64,000 nt of DNA from Fibrella aquatilis (GTDB taxonomy: Bacteria > Bacteroidota > Bacteroidia > Cytophagales > Spirosomataceae): contig NZ_JAFMYU010000014.1 in the NCBI RefSeq assembly GCF_017353255.1, positions 111,462-175,461 on the forward strand, read 5' to 3'. The translations under genes were made by a program, and so were the position numbers. Below the pieces are notes generated by a model. The model was not told where the DNA came from and did not search any database. It saw nothing but the letters and a program-made list of their open reading frames with translations. This document shows positions 1 to 8,140 of the stretch, piece after piece (position 1 is the first letter of the stretch; every line of letters begins with the position of its first letter).

Positions 1-965
1 CGTTTCCGGCCAAAGCGTTCGGGCAGTAAGGCGTTGAAGTACAGGTTGTTCTTCTTGTCGCCGTCGGCGTGGATACCCGCCGTTTGGGTAAAGACGTTGT
101 CGCCCACCACGGGTTTGTTGTCGGGAATGCGCAGGCCCGAAAACGTCTCCACGATCTTGCTCACCTGGTACAGCGATTTTTCGGCCACTCCCATGCGCAA
201 ATCGGGCATGAAATCGCGGAGGGCGGCCAGGGTACTGGCCAGAGGCGCATTGCCCGCCCGTTCGCCTAAGCCATTGACCGTCAGGTGGATACCGTGTACC
301 CCCGCCCGAACGGCTTCCATCACGTTAGCCACGCCGAGGTCGTAGTCGTTGTGGGCGTGAAAGTCGAAGTGGAGGGTAGGGTAGCGGCTTACCAGCTGAT
401 TGACAAAGGCGTAGCTTTCGGCGGGCGTCAGCACCCCCAGTGTGTCGGGCAGGAGCACGCGGCGGATGGGCTGTGTGGCCAGGAAATCGAGGTATTGCAA
501 GACATATGCCGGCGAATTACGCATGCCGTTGCTCCAGTCTTCCAGGTACACATTTACCTGTAAATCAGCCGTTTGTGCGCAGGAAATGACCTGCCTGATG
601 TCGGCAAAATGGGCTTCGGGCGTTTTCTTGAGCTGGTGGGTAAGGTGATTCAGCGATCCCTTCGTGAGCAGGTTCATTACCCGCGCCCCCGACGCCCGCA
701 TCCAGTCGAGCGAGGCGTGGCCGTCTACGAAGGTGAGCACCTCGATCTTGTCGAGCATACCCACGCCGGTAGCCCAGCGGGTGATCTGCTGCACGGCTTC
801 CAGTTCACCCGCCGACACCCGCGCCGAGGCTACCTCCACGCGATCTACTTTGACCTCGGTGAGCAGCAACTGCGCCAGGGCCAGCTTTTCGGCAGCCGAA
901 AATGACACCCCGCTGGTCTGTTCACCATCGCGGAGAGTCGTGTCCATGATTTCTAAGTAGCGCAT
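1..965 (-). CDS. leuA: 2-isopropylmalate synthase (LeuA family), 3' end cut by window edge
   Basis: Translating the minus strand from the ATG at 965 gives an open frame that runs off the left edge (about 321 residues). It starts MRYLEIMDTTLRDGEQTSGV, the DRE-TIM metallolyase signature with the TLRDGEQ active-site motif, and later has HFDFHAHNDYDLG carrying the HxH metal ligands. The family condenses acetyl-CoA with 2-oxoisovalerate, the first committed step to leucine. It follows leuC and leuD on the same strand, which favours leuA over homocitrate or citramalate synthase, although those relatives cannot be excluded without the C-terminal regulatory domain, which lies outside the window. A long hairpin (974-1070) separates it from leuD. 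Confidence 0.88.
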   Translation of the reverse strand, partial: MRYLEIMDTTLRDGEQTSGVSFSAAEKLALAQLLLTEVKVDRVEVASARVSAGELEAVQQITRWATGVGMLDKIEVLTFVDGHASLDWMRASGARVMNLLTKGSLNHLTHQLKKTPEAHFADIRQVISCAQTADLQVNVYLEDWSNGMRNSPAYVLQYLDFLATQPIRRVLLPDTLGVLTPAESYAFVNQLVSRYPTLHFDFHAHNDYDLGVANVMEAVRAGVHGIHLTVNGLGERAGNAPLASTLAALRDFMPDLRMGVAEKSLYQVSKIVETFSGLRIPDNKPVVGDNVFTQTAGIHADGDKKNNLYFNALLPERFGRK

Positions 966-973
966 GGTAGAGG

Positions 974-1070
974 AGTGATGAGTGGTGAATGGTAAGTGAT
1001 GAGTTTGCTGCCGCAGGCGAACTACTCTGGCGGCAGCAAACTCATCACTTACCATTCACCACTCATCACT
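974..1070. repeat. Heptad-arm inverted repeat H1, 41-bp perfect arms
   Basis: Arms 974-1014 and 1030-1070 are perfect reverse complements (41/41) around a 15-nt loop. The arm reads in 7-nt units such as AGTGATG and AGTGGTG and ends in the core TTTGCTGCCGC next to the loop. It fills the space between the leuD stop and the leuA start, so it should be transcribed as a hairpin within the leu mRNA. No U-tract follows, so it is not a classical terminator. Confidence 0.93.
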
Positions 1071-1073
1071 TAG

Positions 1074-1685
1074 TCAAAAGGGTCTCGCGTCAGCAAACTG
1101 GACGATCTCGTCTTTCATGGAAAGCAGGTAGTCGATATCGTCGTAGCCGTTGAGGAGGTTGTTTTTCTTGTAGCCGTTGATGTCGAACGACTCGCTTTCG
1201 CCGGTTGTCAGGAGCGTGATGGTCTGGTCGGGCAGGTTCACTTCCAGTTCCGTGTTGGGGTCGGCGTCGATAGCGGCGAAGATGCGGGCCAGAAACTCGG
1301 GACTAACCTGCACGGGTAAGATGCCGATATTCAGCGCGTTACCTTTAAAGATGTCGGCAAAAAAGCTCGACACTACGCAACGAAAACCGTAGTCATAGAT
1401 GGCCCAGGCGGCATGTTCCCGGCTCGAGCCGCTGCCGAAGTTTTTGCCACCAACCAGAATTTTGCGGGGCAACCCTTCGCCAGTGTATGTTGGGTCATTT
1501 AGTACGAAATCGGCTTTTGGTGAGCCGTCGGCAGTGTACCGCCAGTCGCGGAACAGGTTGTCGCCGAAACCTTTGCGCTCGGTGGCTTTCAAAAAGCGAG
1601 CAGGGATAATCTGGTCCGTATCGACGTTCTCGATAGGCATCGGAACGGCGGTGGAGCGAAGTATAGTGAAGTGGTCGTAGGCCAT
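1074..1685 (-). CDS. leuD: 3-isopropylmalate dehydratase small subunit
   Basis: A protein of 203 residues starting [20 protein letters not shown], the usual length for LeuD. It shows the swivelling-domain motifs [14 protein letters not shown] and [16 protein letters not shown] (substrate-binding loop). With LeuC it isomerises 2- to 3-isopropylmalate in leucine synthesis. The frame is open further upstream to 1784, but that extension is encoded by repeat H2 and is not LeuD-like, so the ATG at 1685 is preferred. leuC lies upstream and leuA downstream on the same strand. The gene is bracketed by two long hairpins, H2 upstream and H1 downstream. Confidence 0.95.
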   Translation of the reverse strand: MAYDHFTILRSTAVPMPIENVDTDQIIPARFLKATERKGFGDNLFRDWRYTADGSPKADFVLNDPTYTGEGLPRKILVGGKNFGSGSSREHAAWAIYDYGFRCVVSSFFADIFKGNALNIGILPVQVSPEFLARIFAAIDADPNTELEVNLPDQTITLLTTGESESFDINGYKKNNLLNGYDDIDYLLSMKDEIVQFADARPF

Positions 1686-1696
1686 ATTTTTTGAAC

Positions 1697-1803
1697 GATG
1701 AGTGCTAAACGATGAGCGGTCCGCCGCTGCGGTGATGAGTTTGCTTACGCGCGAGTTGTAAGCTTGCGACAGCAAACTCATCACTCATCGTTTAGCACTC
1801 ATC
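1697..1803. repeat. Heptad-arm inverted repeat H2, one arm split by a 16-bp block
   Basis: The right arm (1771-1803, 33 nt) matches the left arm only if 1717-1732 is removed: the left arm is 1697-1716 plus 1733-1745. The extra block is CGGTCCGCCGCTGCGG, which recurs with one change at 63978-63993. The loop (1746-1770) is flanked by different core variants on the two strands, TTGCTTACGC and TTGCTGTCGC. The element fills the leuC-leuD gap; the leuC stop begins two bases outside the right arm. Confidence 0.88.
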
Positions 1804-1804
1804 A

Positions 1805-3205
1805 CTAAATTAGTTCTCTTGGGTCTGTTACTACGCCTGTGACGGCGGCGGCGGCGGCAACGAGGGGGCTGGCTAGGAGGGTGCGAGCACCGGGGCCTTG
1901 CCGACCCTCAAAATTGCGATTGGAGGTCGATACGGCATATTTGCCCGCCGGAATTTTGTCTTCGTTCATAGCCAGACAAGCCGAACAACCGGGCTGACGA
2001 AGCGCGAAACCGGCCTCGGTCAGCACGTCGAGAATACCCTCTGCCTTAATCTGCGCTTCCACAATATGCGACCCCGGCACGAGCCAGGCCGTCACGTTGA
2101 CGGCCTTTTGACGGCCCTTCACGATGGACGCAAACGCCCGGAAATCTTCGATGCGGCCATTGGTGCAACTCCCCAAAAACACAAAGTCGATGGGCTTACC
2201 CAGCATAGACTCGTTTTCGGCGAAACCCATGTACGTCAGCGACTTCTGGTAGCTGGCATCACCGTCGGCCTGATTGGCCGATAGCGGAATTTGCCTCGTC
2301 ACGCCCGTGCCCATGCCAGGGTTGGTGCCGTAAGTAATCTGGGGTTCAATGTCCGCTGCGTGAAATGTCATGTCCACGTCGAACGCAGCTCCATCGTCTG
2401 TTTTGAGGCTTTCCCAATAGGGCACCAGCTTGTCCCAGGCGTCACCCTGCGGAGCCAAATCGCGGCCTTTCAGGTAAGCCAGCGTGGTTTGGTCGGGGGC
2501 CACCATGCCGCCGCGCGCGCCCATTTCGATGCTCATGTTGCAGACCGTCATGCGGCCTTCCATGCTCATGGTGCGGAACACGTCGCCGGCATATTCAACG
2601 AAATAGCCCGTGGCGCCGCTAGCCGAAATCTGCGAAATGATGTACAGGGCCACGTCTTTAGGCACCACACCCTTGCCCAGCGTGCCGTTGACCGAAATCC
2701 GCATTTTCTTTGGCTTGGGCTGCATAATGCACTGCGTAGCCAGCACCATCTCTACCTCCGACGTGCCTATACCAAACGCAATGGCCCCAAACGCCCCGTG
2801 GGTAGAGGTGTGCGAGTCGCCGCAGACGATGGTCATGCCGGGCAGGGTAATGCCGTTTTCTGGCCCCACCACGTGCACAATGCCATTTTTCTGGTGCCCC
2901 AGGCCCCAGTGCGAGATGTTGTATCTGGCACTATTCCGTGCCAGCGCATCCAGCTGATTCGCCGACAGCGGGTCGGCTACGGGCAGGTGCTGATTAAGCG
3001 TGGGCGTGTTATGGTCGGCAGTGGCGAAGGTGCGTTCCGAGAACAGCACGGGGGCATTACGGCCTTCCAGACCCAGAAACGCCACTGGCGAGGTTACTTC
3101 GTGGATGAAGTGCCGGTCGATAAAGAACACGTCCGGCCCATCATCGATGTGCCGGATCACGTGCGCGTCCCAGACTTTGTCAAAAAGTGTAGTGGGGGTA
3201 GGCAT
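1805..3205 (-). CDS. leuC: 3-isopropylmalate dehydratase large subunit
   Basis: 466 residues, the normal LeuC length. Aconitase-fold motifs are present: [10 protein letters not shown] near residue 128, and the three [4Fe-4S] cysteines at C347 (FLGSCTNGR), C407 and C410 ([13 protein letters not shown]). The product is the iron-sulfur subunit that partners LeuD. The ATG at 3205 gives [17 protein letters not shown], matching family N-termini. It is the first gene of a leuC-leuD-leuA run; 370 bp of non-coding sequence lies upstream. A His-rich antisense frame over 2291-3211 is a shadow of this gene. Confidence 0.97.
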   Translation of the reverse strand: MPTPTTLFDKVWDAHVIRHIDDGPDVFFIDRHFIHEVTSPVAFLGLEGRNAPVLFSERTFATADHNTPTLNQHLPVADPLSANQLDALARNSARYNISHWGLGHQKNGIVHVVGPENGITLPGMTIVCGDSHTSTHGAFGAIAFGIGTSEVEMVLATQCIMQPKPKKMRISVNGTLGKGVVPKDVALYIISQISASGATGYFVEYAGDVFRTMSMEGRMTVCNMSIEMGARGGMVAPDQTTLAYLKGRDLAPQGDAWDKLVPYWESLKTDDGAAFDVDMTFHAADIEPQITYGTNPGMGTGVTRQIPLSANQADGDASYQKSLTYMGFAENESMLGKPIDFVFLGSCTNGRIEDFRAFASIVKGRQKAVNVTAWLVPGSHIVEAQIKAEGILDVLTEAGFALRQPGCSACLAMNEDKIPAGKYAVSTSNRNFEGRQGPGARTLLASPLVAAAAAVTGVVTDPRELI

Positions 3206-3575
3206 AGTTGACGAGGAGGAAATTGAGTACGATAGTACAAAGTTGTCTCTTCGCCCTCACCCACACATCCCGCCATTCGTCCAGTAAATAGCGATTTTAG
3301 TTCACGGGGTAATGATGGCCGTGGAACTGCATTACCGTTCAGGCTAAACTTAACACTGTAGTACCTGAAGGAATTTTATTCAGCAGTGCTTGATGTAGCG
3401 GTTTTAGCAAGGGTATAGTATTGCTAAAAGCAGTAAGCAGTTAACCTTCAGCAAGGGTAACGAGTTTGGCGCTGCACTTGTACAAATTTATCTTGATCAC
3501 ATGGTATGAATAAGTATAGTTCTGGCTACTTTTGTGTATAGGAAAGCGATACAGTTAGACGATATCTAGTACAGA
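3206..3575. other. Intergenic region between divergent leuC and a small Cys-rich ORF
   Basis: 370 bp with no convincing gene. AT-richer than its surroundings. It contains the plus-strand promoter at 3505-3534, a short stem-loop at 3308-3336 (GGTAATG / CATTACC), and two copies of AGCAAGGGTA near 3406 and 3449. A minus-strand TAAATTTG (3483-3490) fits the -7 consensus and could drive leuC with a long leader of about 270 nt, but it has no good -33 box. No T-box or known riboswitch was recognised. Confidence 0.5.
3505..3534 (+). promoter_or_regulatory. Bacteroidota-type promoter, -7 TACTTTTG
   Basis: TACTTTTG at 3527-3534 is an exact match to the TAnnTTTG -7 box of the Bacteroidota housekeeping sigma factor. 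A weak TATG sits about 18 nt upstream in the -33 position. Transcription would begin near 3541, about 65 nt before the ATG at 3606. Confidence 0.5.
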
Positions 3576-3605
3576 GTGCATTATAATTTTAAAATTGATA
3601 GGTCA

Positions 3606-3860
3606 ATGATTAAAATAGAGTGCCCTACCTGCGGTGATGTAACTTATGCAGGAAAAGAGAAAACAACTAATCGCACGGTTGAGGTAGTGTATGGTCGGTG
3701 TACAGATGGTAGTGGTGAATATGATTGCTCTGTGTGTTGCACTGACACCAGTCCACGAGAAAGTACCTTATTTATAAAGGGTGATTTCGATGACATCGTG
3801 GTGGGTATTGAGAGCAAATACACAGTTGATGAGTCAACGGGAACCCAGAACTGTTTTTAA
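3606..3860 (+). CDS. Small cysteine-rich hypothetical protein
   Basis: 84 residues from the ATG at 3606; an in-frame GTG at 3576 would add ten residues, but the sequence in front of the ATG looks like leader. It has two CxxC pairs, C6-C9 (IECPTCGD) and C41-C44 (YDCSVCC), plus C32, C45 and C83, suggesting a small zinc-ribbon-like fold. No signal peptide or membrane segment is seen. A good promoter lies upstream and a strong intrinsic terminator 28 nt downstream, so it is probably a single-gene transcript. Its AT-rich codon use differs from the neighbouring leu genes and suggests recent arrival. I do not recognise a family and assign no function. Confidence 0.6.
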   Translation: MIKIECPTCGDVTYAGKEKTTNRTVEVVYGRCTDGSGEYDCSVCCTDTSPRESTLFIKGDFDDIVVGIESKYTVDESTGTQNCF

Positions 3861-3887
3861 CGAGTTGAGCTTTTACGGATAGATTTT

Positions 3888-3917
3888 AGAGGATCCTTTT
3901 GGGGACCTCTTTTTTTA
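3888..3917 (+). terminator. Intrinsic terminator after the Cys-rich ORF
   Basis: AGAGG (3888-3892) pairs with CCTCT (3906-3910), extended by G-C and G-U pairs around a short U-rich loop, and is followed by a run of T. It ends just before the 3' end of the convergent three-gene minus-strand cluster. Confidence 0.8.
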
Positions 3918-3921
3918 TGCC

Positions 3922-4089
3922 CTAAATTCTTTGCTGATTTCGCCTCGTCTTACGTGCTGCTTTGATCATTGCACTACGTTTGGCTTTATTCGCAGCAATG
4001 AATTCACTGAGTAACAATTTTTCTCTTTCCGTCAGTGGCCTTGGGTCAACTACGAAGTCAACGTCAATGGGTTCTTTGAGCAGGCCCAT
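3922..4089 (-). CDS. Tiny basic protein, paralogue of the preceding ORF
   Basis: 55 residues read directly from the minus strand: ATG at 4089, TAG at 3922-3924. It begins MGLLKEPIDVDFVVDPRPLT, continues EREKLLLSEFIAAN and ends in a Lys/Arg-rich tail. It shares the pattern EP-x-D(V/F)..PLT-x-x-E..LS-x-(F/Y)-(I/F)-A-(A/S)..K with the 53-residue ORF just upstream, so the two look like tandem duplicates. Only 3 nt separate them, implying co-translation. Small acidic-then-basic proteins next to a larger enzyme-like partner resemble antitoxins, but this is inference; I know no assigned function. Confidence 0.65.
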   Translation of the reverse strand: MGLLKEPIDVDFVVDPRPLTEREKLLLSEFIAANKAKRSAMIKAARKTRRNQQRI

Positions 4090-4092
4090 AGC

Positions 4093-4254
4093 TTATGCAG
4101 GGTGCCGTTTTGGGCTGACTATTCTTCCTGTAGATGCTTTGCGAATTAGTCGTTGTTTTTTTGATGCGAAATAGCGCGATAGGGCTTGTTCTTCCTCTTT
4201 GGTCAACGGTCCCTGACCACCAATAAAATCAGGTTCGATTAATGGCTTTTTCAT
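4093..4254 (-). CDS. Tiny basic protein overlapping the GNAT-like gene
   Basis: 53 residues: ATG at 4254, TAA at 4093-4095. It begins MKKPLIEPDFIGGQGPLTKE, continues EEQALSRYFASKKQRLIRKA and ends in a basic tail. Its start overlaps the stop of the upstream 178-residue gene (ATGA), a sign of translational coupling. The next ORF downstream is a clear paralogue. The shared EPDF...PLT-x-E-E core with helix-forming residues after it suggests a conserved small domain. Possible roles are antitoxin, chaperone or accessory subunit of the upstream protein; none is proven by sequence alone. Confidence 0.7.
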   Translation of the reverse strand: MKKPLIEPDFIGGQGPLTKEEEQALSRYFASKKQRLIRKASTGRIVSPKRHPA

Positions 4255-4787
4255 AAGCTGTCAGTTTTAAAATAACGGTTAATCAGTTTTAGAGCGGCTC
4301 TGGTCTCGATTATCATCACCCGACCACCGAAATGAAATGCACCCAGTGTCTTTTCATAATGGTCAACTAGTTGAGTCTTAGAAATGAAAGAGACATTGCC
4401 TTCAAAACCATTCTCAAACGCTTGTTTACAAGCAAAGGCAACCAAATTACCCGCCACACCCGCGTAAATTTTTGTTTGACCTTTGTTAAATGGTGCGTTT
4501 TCGACAAGGTGCATATATACGTGATCAAATTTGATTTCAAGGCAAATTAACCCCTGAACGATAGTCGGATTACCTTGAATTGTCAACTTATAAACAGCTC
4601 GCTGAGGCTGTTTATGCTCGTGTTTCCAATTAAAAAGCCATCCGTTCTTCTTTGTCACTTTTTTCAGATCAGCAAGCGAAACGAGTGTTATCTCCGTCGG
4701 GAAACTATCTCCAGTGATGGCATTTTCAATGCTGTTTGTCAGCTTGTCAATCAGGAAGTCTTGTGCTTTTGGAAACCGTTTTGCCAT
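4251..4787 (-). CDS. GNAT-like hypothetical protein, possible toxin-like partner
   Basis: 178 residues from the ATG at 4787. The C-terminal half, including IYAGVAGNLVAFACKQAF and EKTLGAFHFGGRVMIIET, resembles the acetyl-CoA-binding region of GNAT acetyltransferases, though the match to motif A is imperfect and was judged by eye. No membrane segment or signal peptide. It is the first gene of a compact minus-strand cluster with two tiny paralogous ORFs, coupled by a 4-nt overlap. Enzyme plus small partner arrangements are typical of toxin-antitoxin loci, but the partners here do not look like ribbon-helix-helix DUF1778 antitoxins. AT-rich relative to flanking metabolic genes. Confidence 0.6.
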   Translation of the reverse strand: MAKRFPKAQDFLIDKLTNSIENAITGDSFPTEITLVSLADLKKVTKKNGWLFNWKHEHKQPQRAVYKLTIQGNPTIVQGLICLEIKFDHVYMHLVENAPFNKGQTKIYAGVAGNLVAFACKQAFENGFEGNVSFISKTQLVDHYEKTLGAFHFGGRVMIIETRAALKLINRYFKTDSL

Positions 4788-4832
4788 GTAGTCGAAGTTA
4801 CGAAAAAACAGATTATAATTGCCACAACTGCT

Positions 4833-5720
4833 TCACACCGCCTGCTTGGGCGTGGCCCCAAATTGCTGTTTGTAGGCTTTGATGAAGTGTGAGACGCTTT
4901 CGTAGCCGATCTCCATACTCACTTCCGAGACGTTTTTGGGCGTGTTGCGCAGGAGGAACTGGGCATGTTCGAGACGTTTGTGGCGAATCCATTGGCCGGG
5001 TGGTACGTGAAAATGGGCCTCGAAATCGCGCTTAAACGCTGATAAACTCCGGCCCGACAGGCGTGCTAACTCGCTCATGGAGAGGGGCTTGAGCAGGTAT
5101 GCACTCATGAGGTAGTCGAGGTCTGCTTTCTGGCCCTGGTAGATTTGGAGCAGGATGGTCTGTAGCTGTCCGGCGGGGTTGGCGGCGGCGTCGAGTTCGA
5201 GCAGATGGAGCAGTAGTTCCTGGAATTTGAGCCGCAACAACTCATTCAGATACGGCGATTTCCCCCCGAAATAGGTCAGCAGTGACCGGGTGAAGGTCAC
5301 AAACGTTGGCGAGGCCGTCATCGCCAAGATCAAGTCGGCGGGGGGCGGGGTGGGGTGGGGGCGGAAGAGGCTAAGGTGCTGACCGACAAACTCTTTCAGC
5401 ATCTTTTCATTCATAAAAAACACCAGACTCCGGTAGTTAGCGTCGACCGTTTCGTTCATGGAATAGCAGCCCCGCTGGAAAAACAGAATCTGACCTTTGC
5501 GTACGTGTAGCTCCTGGGTAGGTGAGCTGAATTTCTTCTCGCCTTCCAGCACCACCACCACAGCATGCTCCTCGAAAAAGATCTCATTCCGGGCGGGGTA
5601 CACATCGCTCCGGTAGGCCACAAACGTCATTTCCGAAGCGTCAGCCCGCGCCTCATCGGCTCGGCGGATGCTCAGCATCTCGAATTGATTAGCCCGGATA
5701 GAGGATGGAACGCGTAGCAT
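4833..5720 (-). CDS. AraC family transcriptional regulator
   Basis: 295 residues from the ATG at 5720 (the frame is open two codons further to a TTG). The N-terminal half has a cupin-like sensor region (ARNEIFFEEHAVVVVLEG). The C-terminal 100 residues carry the paired helix-turn-helix of AraC proteins: MSELARLSGRSLSAFKRDFE and, later, VSEVSMEIGYESVSHFIKAY. It is a DNA-binding regulator whose effector cannot be read from the sequence. It lies 23 bp downstream of a membrane protein gene on the same strand and may be cotranscribed with it, so regulation of that gene is a possibility rather than a finding. Confidence 0.9.
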   Translation of the reverse strand: MLRVPSSIRANQFEMLSIRRADEARADASEMTFVAYRSDVYPARNEIFFEEHAVVVVLEGEKKFSSPTQELHVRKGQILFFQRGCYSMNETVDANYRSLVFFMNEKMLKEFVGQHLSLFRPHPTPPPADLILAMTASPTFVTFTRSLLTYFGGKSPYLNELLRLKFQELLLHLLELDAAANPAGQLQTILLQIYQGQKADLDYLMSAYLLKPLSMSELARLSGRSLSAFKRDFEAHFHVPPGQWIRHKRLEHAQFLLRNTPKNVSEVSMEIGYESVSHFIKAYKQQFGATPKQAV

Positions 5721-5743
5721 TGACAATCAATTAACCACCTTTT

Positions 5744-6940
5744 CTACATTAACGGAATGCCGTTCAAAATGCGCAATCGGTTGGGGAGTGGGCTGATGAG
5801 CAGGCTGCAAACGATGACGAGCAACGCCCGCCGCAGTTCGGTTTTGGTGGTGAGTTGCGTAAGGGGCAGCAGAGCGCAGAACAAGGCAATGTAGCTGTAG
5901 GAAATGGCCCGGTTCACGTCGCCGACAATGAAGCTGAGGTTGATCGTGATGGTCAGCAAGCCTAGCAGCATGACGGCGTCGAGGTAGCGGCGGTTGTAGA
6001 TGAGCAGCACCGCCGATAGTCCCACCAGCAGCCAGGCACCTTGAAAACCGCTCCAGACTTTGAAGCCGATGATCTTGGCGTTTTCGTAATAGATAGAGAT
6101 GAATTCGGCCAGGAAATCGCCCCCGGTGGGTGGCAGCGCAAAGTGGCGACTGATCCAGTAGCGCAGCAGCAGGTATAGCAGGCCACTGCCCACCACGGCT
6201 GCTTGTGTGCCTGTGAGGCGGTAGCGCGTTTTGTCTGTGCGGGTAGTGAAGATGTGCCAGAGCAACACAAACCCCGCGCCCGGAATAGCCCGTTCGTCGG
6301 TCCAGAAGGCGGCTTGCAGGGCCAGCACCACCACCAGCGGATGGCGCGTGTAGATAGCGATGATCAGAAACAGGTACGCGAAAAAATCACCGTAGGCCGT
6401 CATGTCCAGCCAGGCCGACCGCAACGGATACAGCAACGAAATGGCCAGCGCCACCAGCGACGAGTTAACCCGGTCGGCGGTAAGTCGGAAAGCTAACTTG
6501 CTGGTTATTAGCATAAAAACGGTGCTTAGTGCCAGTTGTAGTAGCCAGAACGTAAGGCTTATCTTCGAGATGCCGAACGTGGCAGCCAGGGCGGGTTGCA
6601 ACAGCCGAAATTGCATTTTAGCGTTATGACTCCGCGACTCGTAGCCCGCACCCGTGAAGTGCGACAGCCCCAGGTCGGTATAGAACGTGGCTGCCTGCGC
6701 CTTCACGGTATTGTAGGCGTCGAATTCCTCTCCGTTCTGGATTGTGCCCAAAAAGCCCTGGTAAAACCACAGACAACTGGGGTTGGTCACCACCATATGC
6801 ACTATCGAAATCAGCAGGCAGCTCCAGATAATGCGCCATTGCCAGTGTTTCCCCGATAGCCACCGCTCCAGCGCCTGGTCAAGGTTAGCGAGCAGCGACG
6901 TAAGTGAACGGGGCGAGAGGGGTGGTGGGTGGGTGGGCAT
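5744..6940 (-). CDS. Polytopic membrane protein, paralogue of the gene at 8141-9319
   Basis: 398 residues from the ATG at 6940; the frame extends upstream through the ilvC terminator, so that part is rejected. After a cytosolic N-terminus with ALERWLSGKHWQWRIIW there are roughly ten hydrophobic segments. It shares with the protein at 8141-9319 the same layout and the motifs GDFFAYLFL and AAFWTDERA (GDAFAYFFL and LAYWVDERS in the other). I recognise no family. The conserved acidic Asp-Glu-Arg after a transmembrane helix recalls polytopic glycosyltransferase-like proteins, but this is speculative. The pair brackets ilvC; this copy sits behind the ilvC terminator and ahead of an AraC gene. Confidence 0.8.
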   Translation of the reverse strand: MPTHPPPLSPRSLTSLLANLDQALERWLSGKHWQWRIIWSCLLISIVHMVVTNPSCLWFYQGFLGTIQNGEEFDAYNTVKAQAATFYTDLGLSHFTGAGYESRSHNAKMQFRLLQPALAATFGISKISLTFWLLQLALSTVFMLITSKLAFRLTADRVNSSLVALAISLLYPLRSAWLDMTAYGDFFAYLFLIIAIYTRHPLVVVLALQAAFWTDERAIPGAGFVLLWHIFTTRTDKTRYRLTGTQAAVVGSGLLYLLLRYWISRHFALPPTGGDFLAEFISIYYENAKIIGFKVWSGFQGAWLLVGLSAVLLIYNRRYLDAVMLLGLLTITINLSFIVGDVNRAISYSYIALFCALLPLTQLTTKTELRRALLVIVCSLLISPLPNRLRILNGIPLM

Positions 6941-6964
6941 GGGTGGTACAAATGTAGCATGTAC

Positions 6965-7010
6965 AAAAAACACGAGACTATCCACCAGGTTGGTTACTAA
7001 TCTCGTGTTT
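6965..7010 (-). terminator. Intrinsic terminator downstream of ilvC
   Basis: On the minus strand AAACACGAGA (from 7010) pairs perfectly with TCTCGTGTTT (to 6968), with further pairing inside, followed by T residues. It lies about 40 nt after the ilvC stop and just before the start of the membrane protein gene, so the ilv transcript probably ends here. Confidence 0.85.
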
Positions 7011-7047
7011 CTATGCGAACGTATAAGCCCAAAACGGGCCGATTTGT

Positions 7048-8091
7048 CTAGCTCCGCTCTGGGCGCAGGTTGCGCACGGCGGCACCGGCCTGCCACATCT
7101 CCGATTCACGGAGTTCAGCCAGTTCTACTTCCAGTTTTTCGCGGTAGTCAGGTTGCGAGTTGCGGGTAATGCTAATTTCGGCCTGCTCCTGGGTTTTCAC
7201 CGAGTTGTACAGCTGCTCGAAAACGGGCTTGGTGGCGTCGCGGAAGGGTTTCCACCAGTCGAGGGCGCCGCGTTGGGCGGTTGTCGAGCAGTTGGCATAC
7301 ATCCAGTCCATGCCGTTTTCGGCCACGAGCGGCATCAGCGACTGGGTCAGTTCTTCCACCGTTTCGTTGAACGCCTCCGATGGGCTGTGTCCGTTGGCGC
7401 GGAGTACTTCATACTGCGCCGCGAAAATGCCCTGAATAGCGCCCATCAGGGTGCCGCGTTCGCCGGTGAGGTCAGAGGTAACTTCTTTGTAGAAATCGGT
7501 CTCGAACAAATACCCTGACCCCACGCCGATGCCCATGGCAATGCACTTGTTGCGGGCGTTACCGCTGGCATCTTGGTACACGGCGAAGCTGGAATTCAGC
7601 CCTTTGCCTTCCACAAACAACCGCCGCAGCGACGTGCCCGAACCCTTCGGAGCCACCAAAAACACATCGACGTCAGGTGGGGGTACAATGCCGGTTTTCT
7701 CTTTGTAGGTTACGCCAAAGCCATGCGAGAAGTACAGCGATTTGCCAGGCTTCAGGGCGGCTTTCACCGTGGGCCACAGCTCAATCTGGGCGGCGTCTGA
7801 CAGCAGGAAGCAGATGATGGTGCCCTTTTCCAGTGCCTCTTCAATCTCGAACAGGGTTTCGCCGGGCACCCAGCCGTCGGCCACGGCTTTGTCGTAGGTT
7901 TTGCCCTTGCGCTGCCCCACAATGACGTTGAAGCCGTTTTCGCGCATGTTCAGCGACTGACCGGGGCCTTGCACACCATAGCCGATGACGGCAATGGTTT
8001 CGTCTTTGAGCGTATCCAAGGCTTTTTCGAGAGGAAACTCTTCGCGGGTGACGACGTTTTCGACGGTCCCGCCAAAGTTGATTTGTGCCAT
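7048..8091 (-). CDS. ilvC: Ketol-acid reductoisomerase (class I)
   Basis: 347 residues, the class I length. The NAD(P)-binding glycine loop GYGVQGPGQ is at residues 37-45, followed by the GQRKGKTYDKA segment that determines cofactor preference, and the C-terminal knotted domain has DLTGERGTLMGAIQG and EELTQSLMPLVAENGMDWMY with the metal-binding acidic residues. It converts acetolactate to dihydroxyisovalerate (valine/leucine) and acetohydroxybutyrate to the isoleucine precursor. It belongs to the minus-strand ilv run, separated from ilvN by one unrelated membrane protein gene and followed by a strong terminator. Confidence 0.97.
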   Translation of the reverse strand: MAQINFGGTVENVVTREEFPLEKALDTLKDETIAVIGYGVQGPGQSLNMRENGFNVIVGQRKGKTYDKAVADGWVPGETLFEIEEALEKGTIICFLLSDAAQIELWPTVKAALKPGKSLYFSHGFGVTYKEKTGIVPPPDVDVFLVAPKGSGTSLRRLFVEGKGLNSSFAVYQDASGNARNKCIAMGIGVGSGYLFETDFYKEVTSDLTGERGTLMGAIQGIFAAQYEVLRANGHSPSEAFNETVEELTQSLMPLVAENGMDWMYANCSTTAQRGALDWWKPFRDATKPVFEQLYNSVKTQEQAEISITRNSQPDYREKLEVELAELRESEMWQAGAAVRNLRPERS

Positions 8092-8140
8092 TTTATTACT
8101 TGGTTATTGAAATTGGTAAGATGGGAGATACAATAGGTTG

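Noticed and set aside
974..1070. The long hairpins as ordinary intrinsic terminators
   Set aside because: They lack U-tracts, have arms far longer than terminators, and several lie in leaders or inside operons; real terminators nearby (6965-7010, 57631-57670) look different.
2291..3211. Long open frame antisense to leuC, His-rich
   Set aside because: Shadow of a GC-rich real gene: composition follows the complement of leuC codons and no motif or start signal supports it.
3297..3332. 11-residue His-rich leader ORF (MQFHGHHYPVN) in front of leuC
   Set aside because: Considered as an attenuation leader, but it has no Leu, Ile or Val codon run and no terminator follows.
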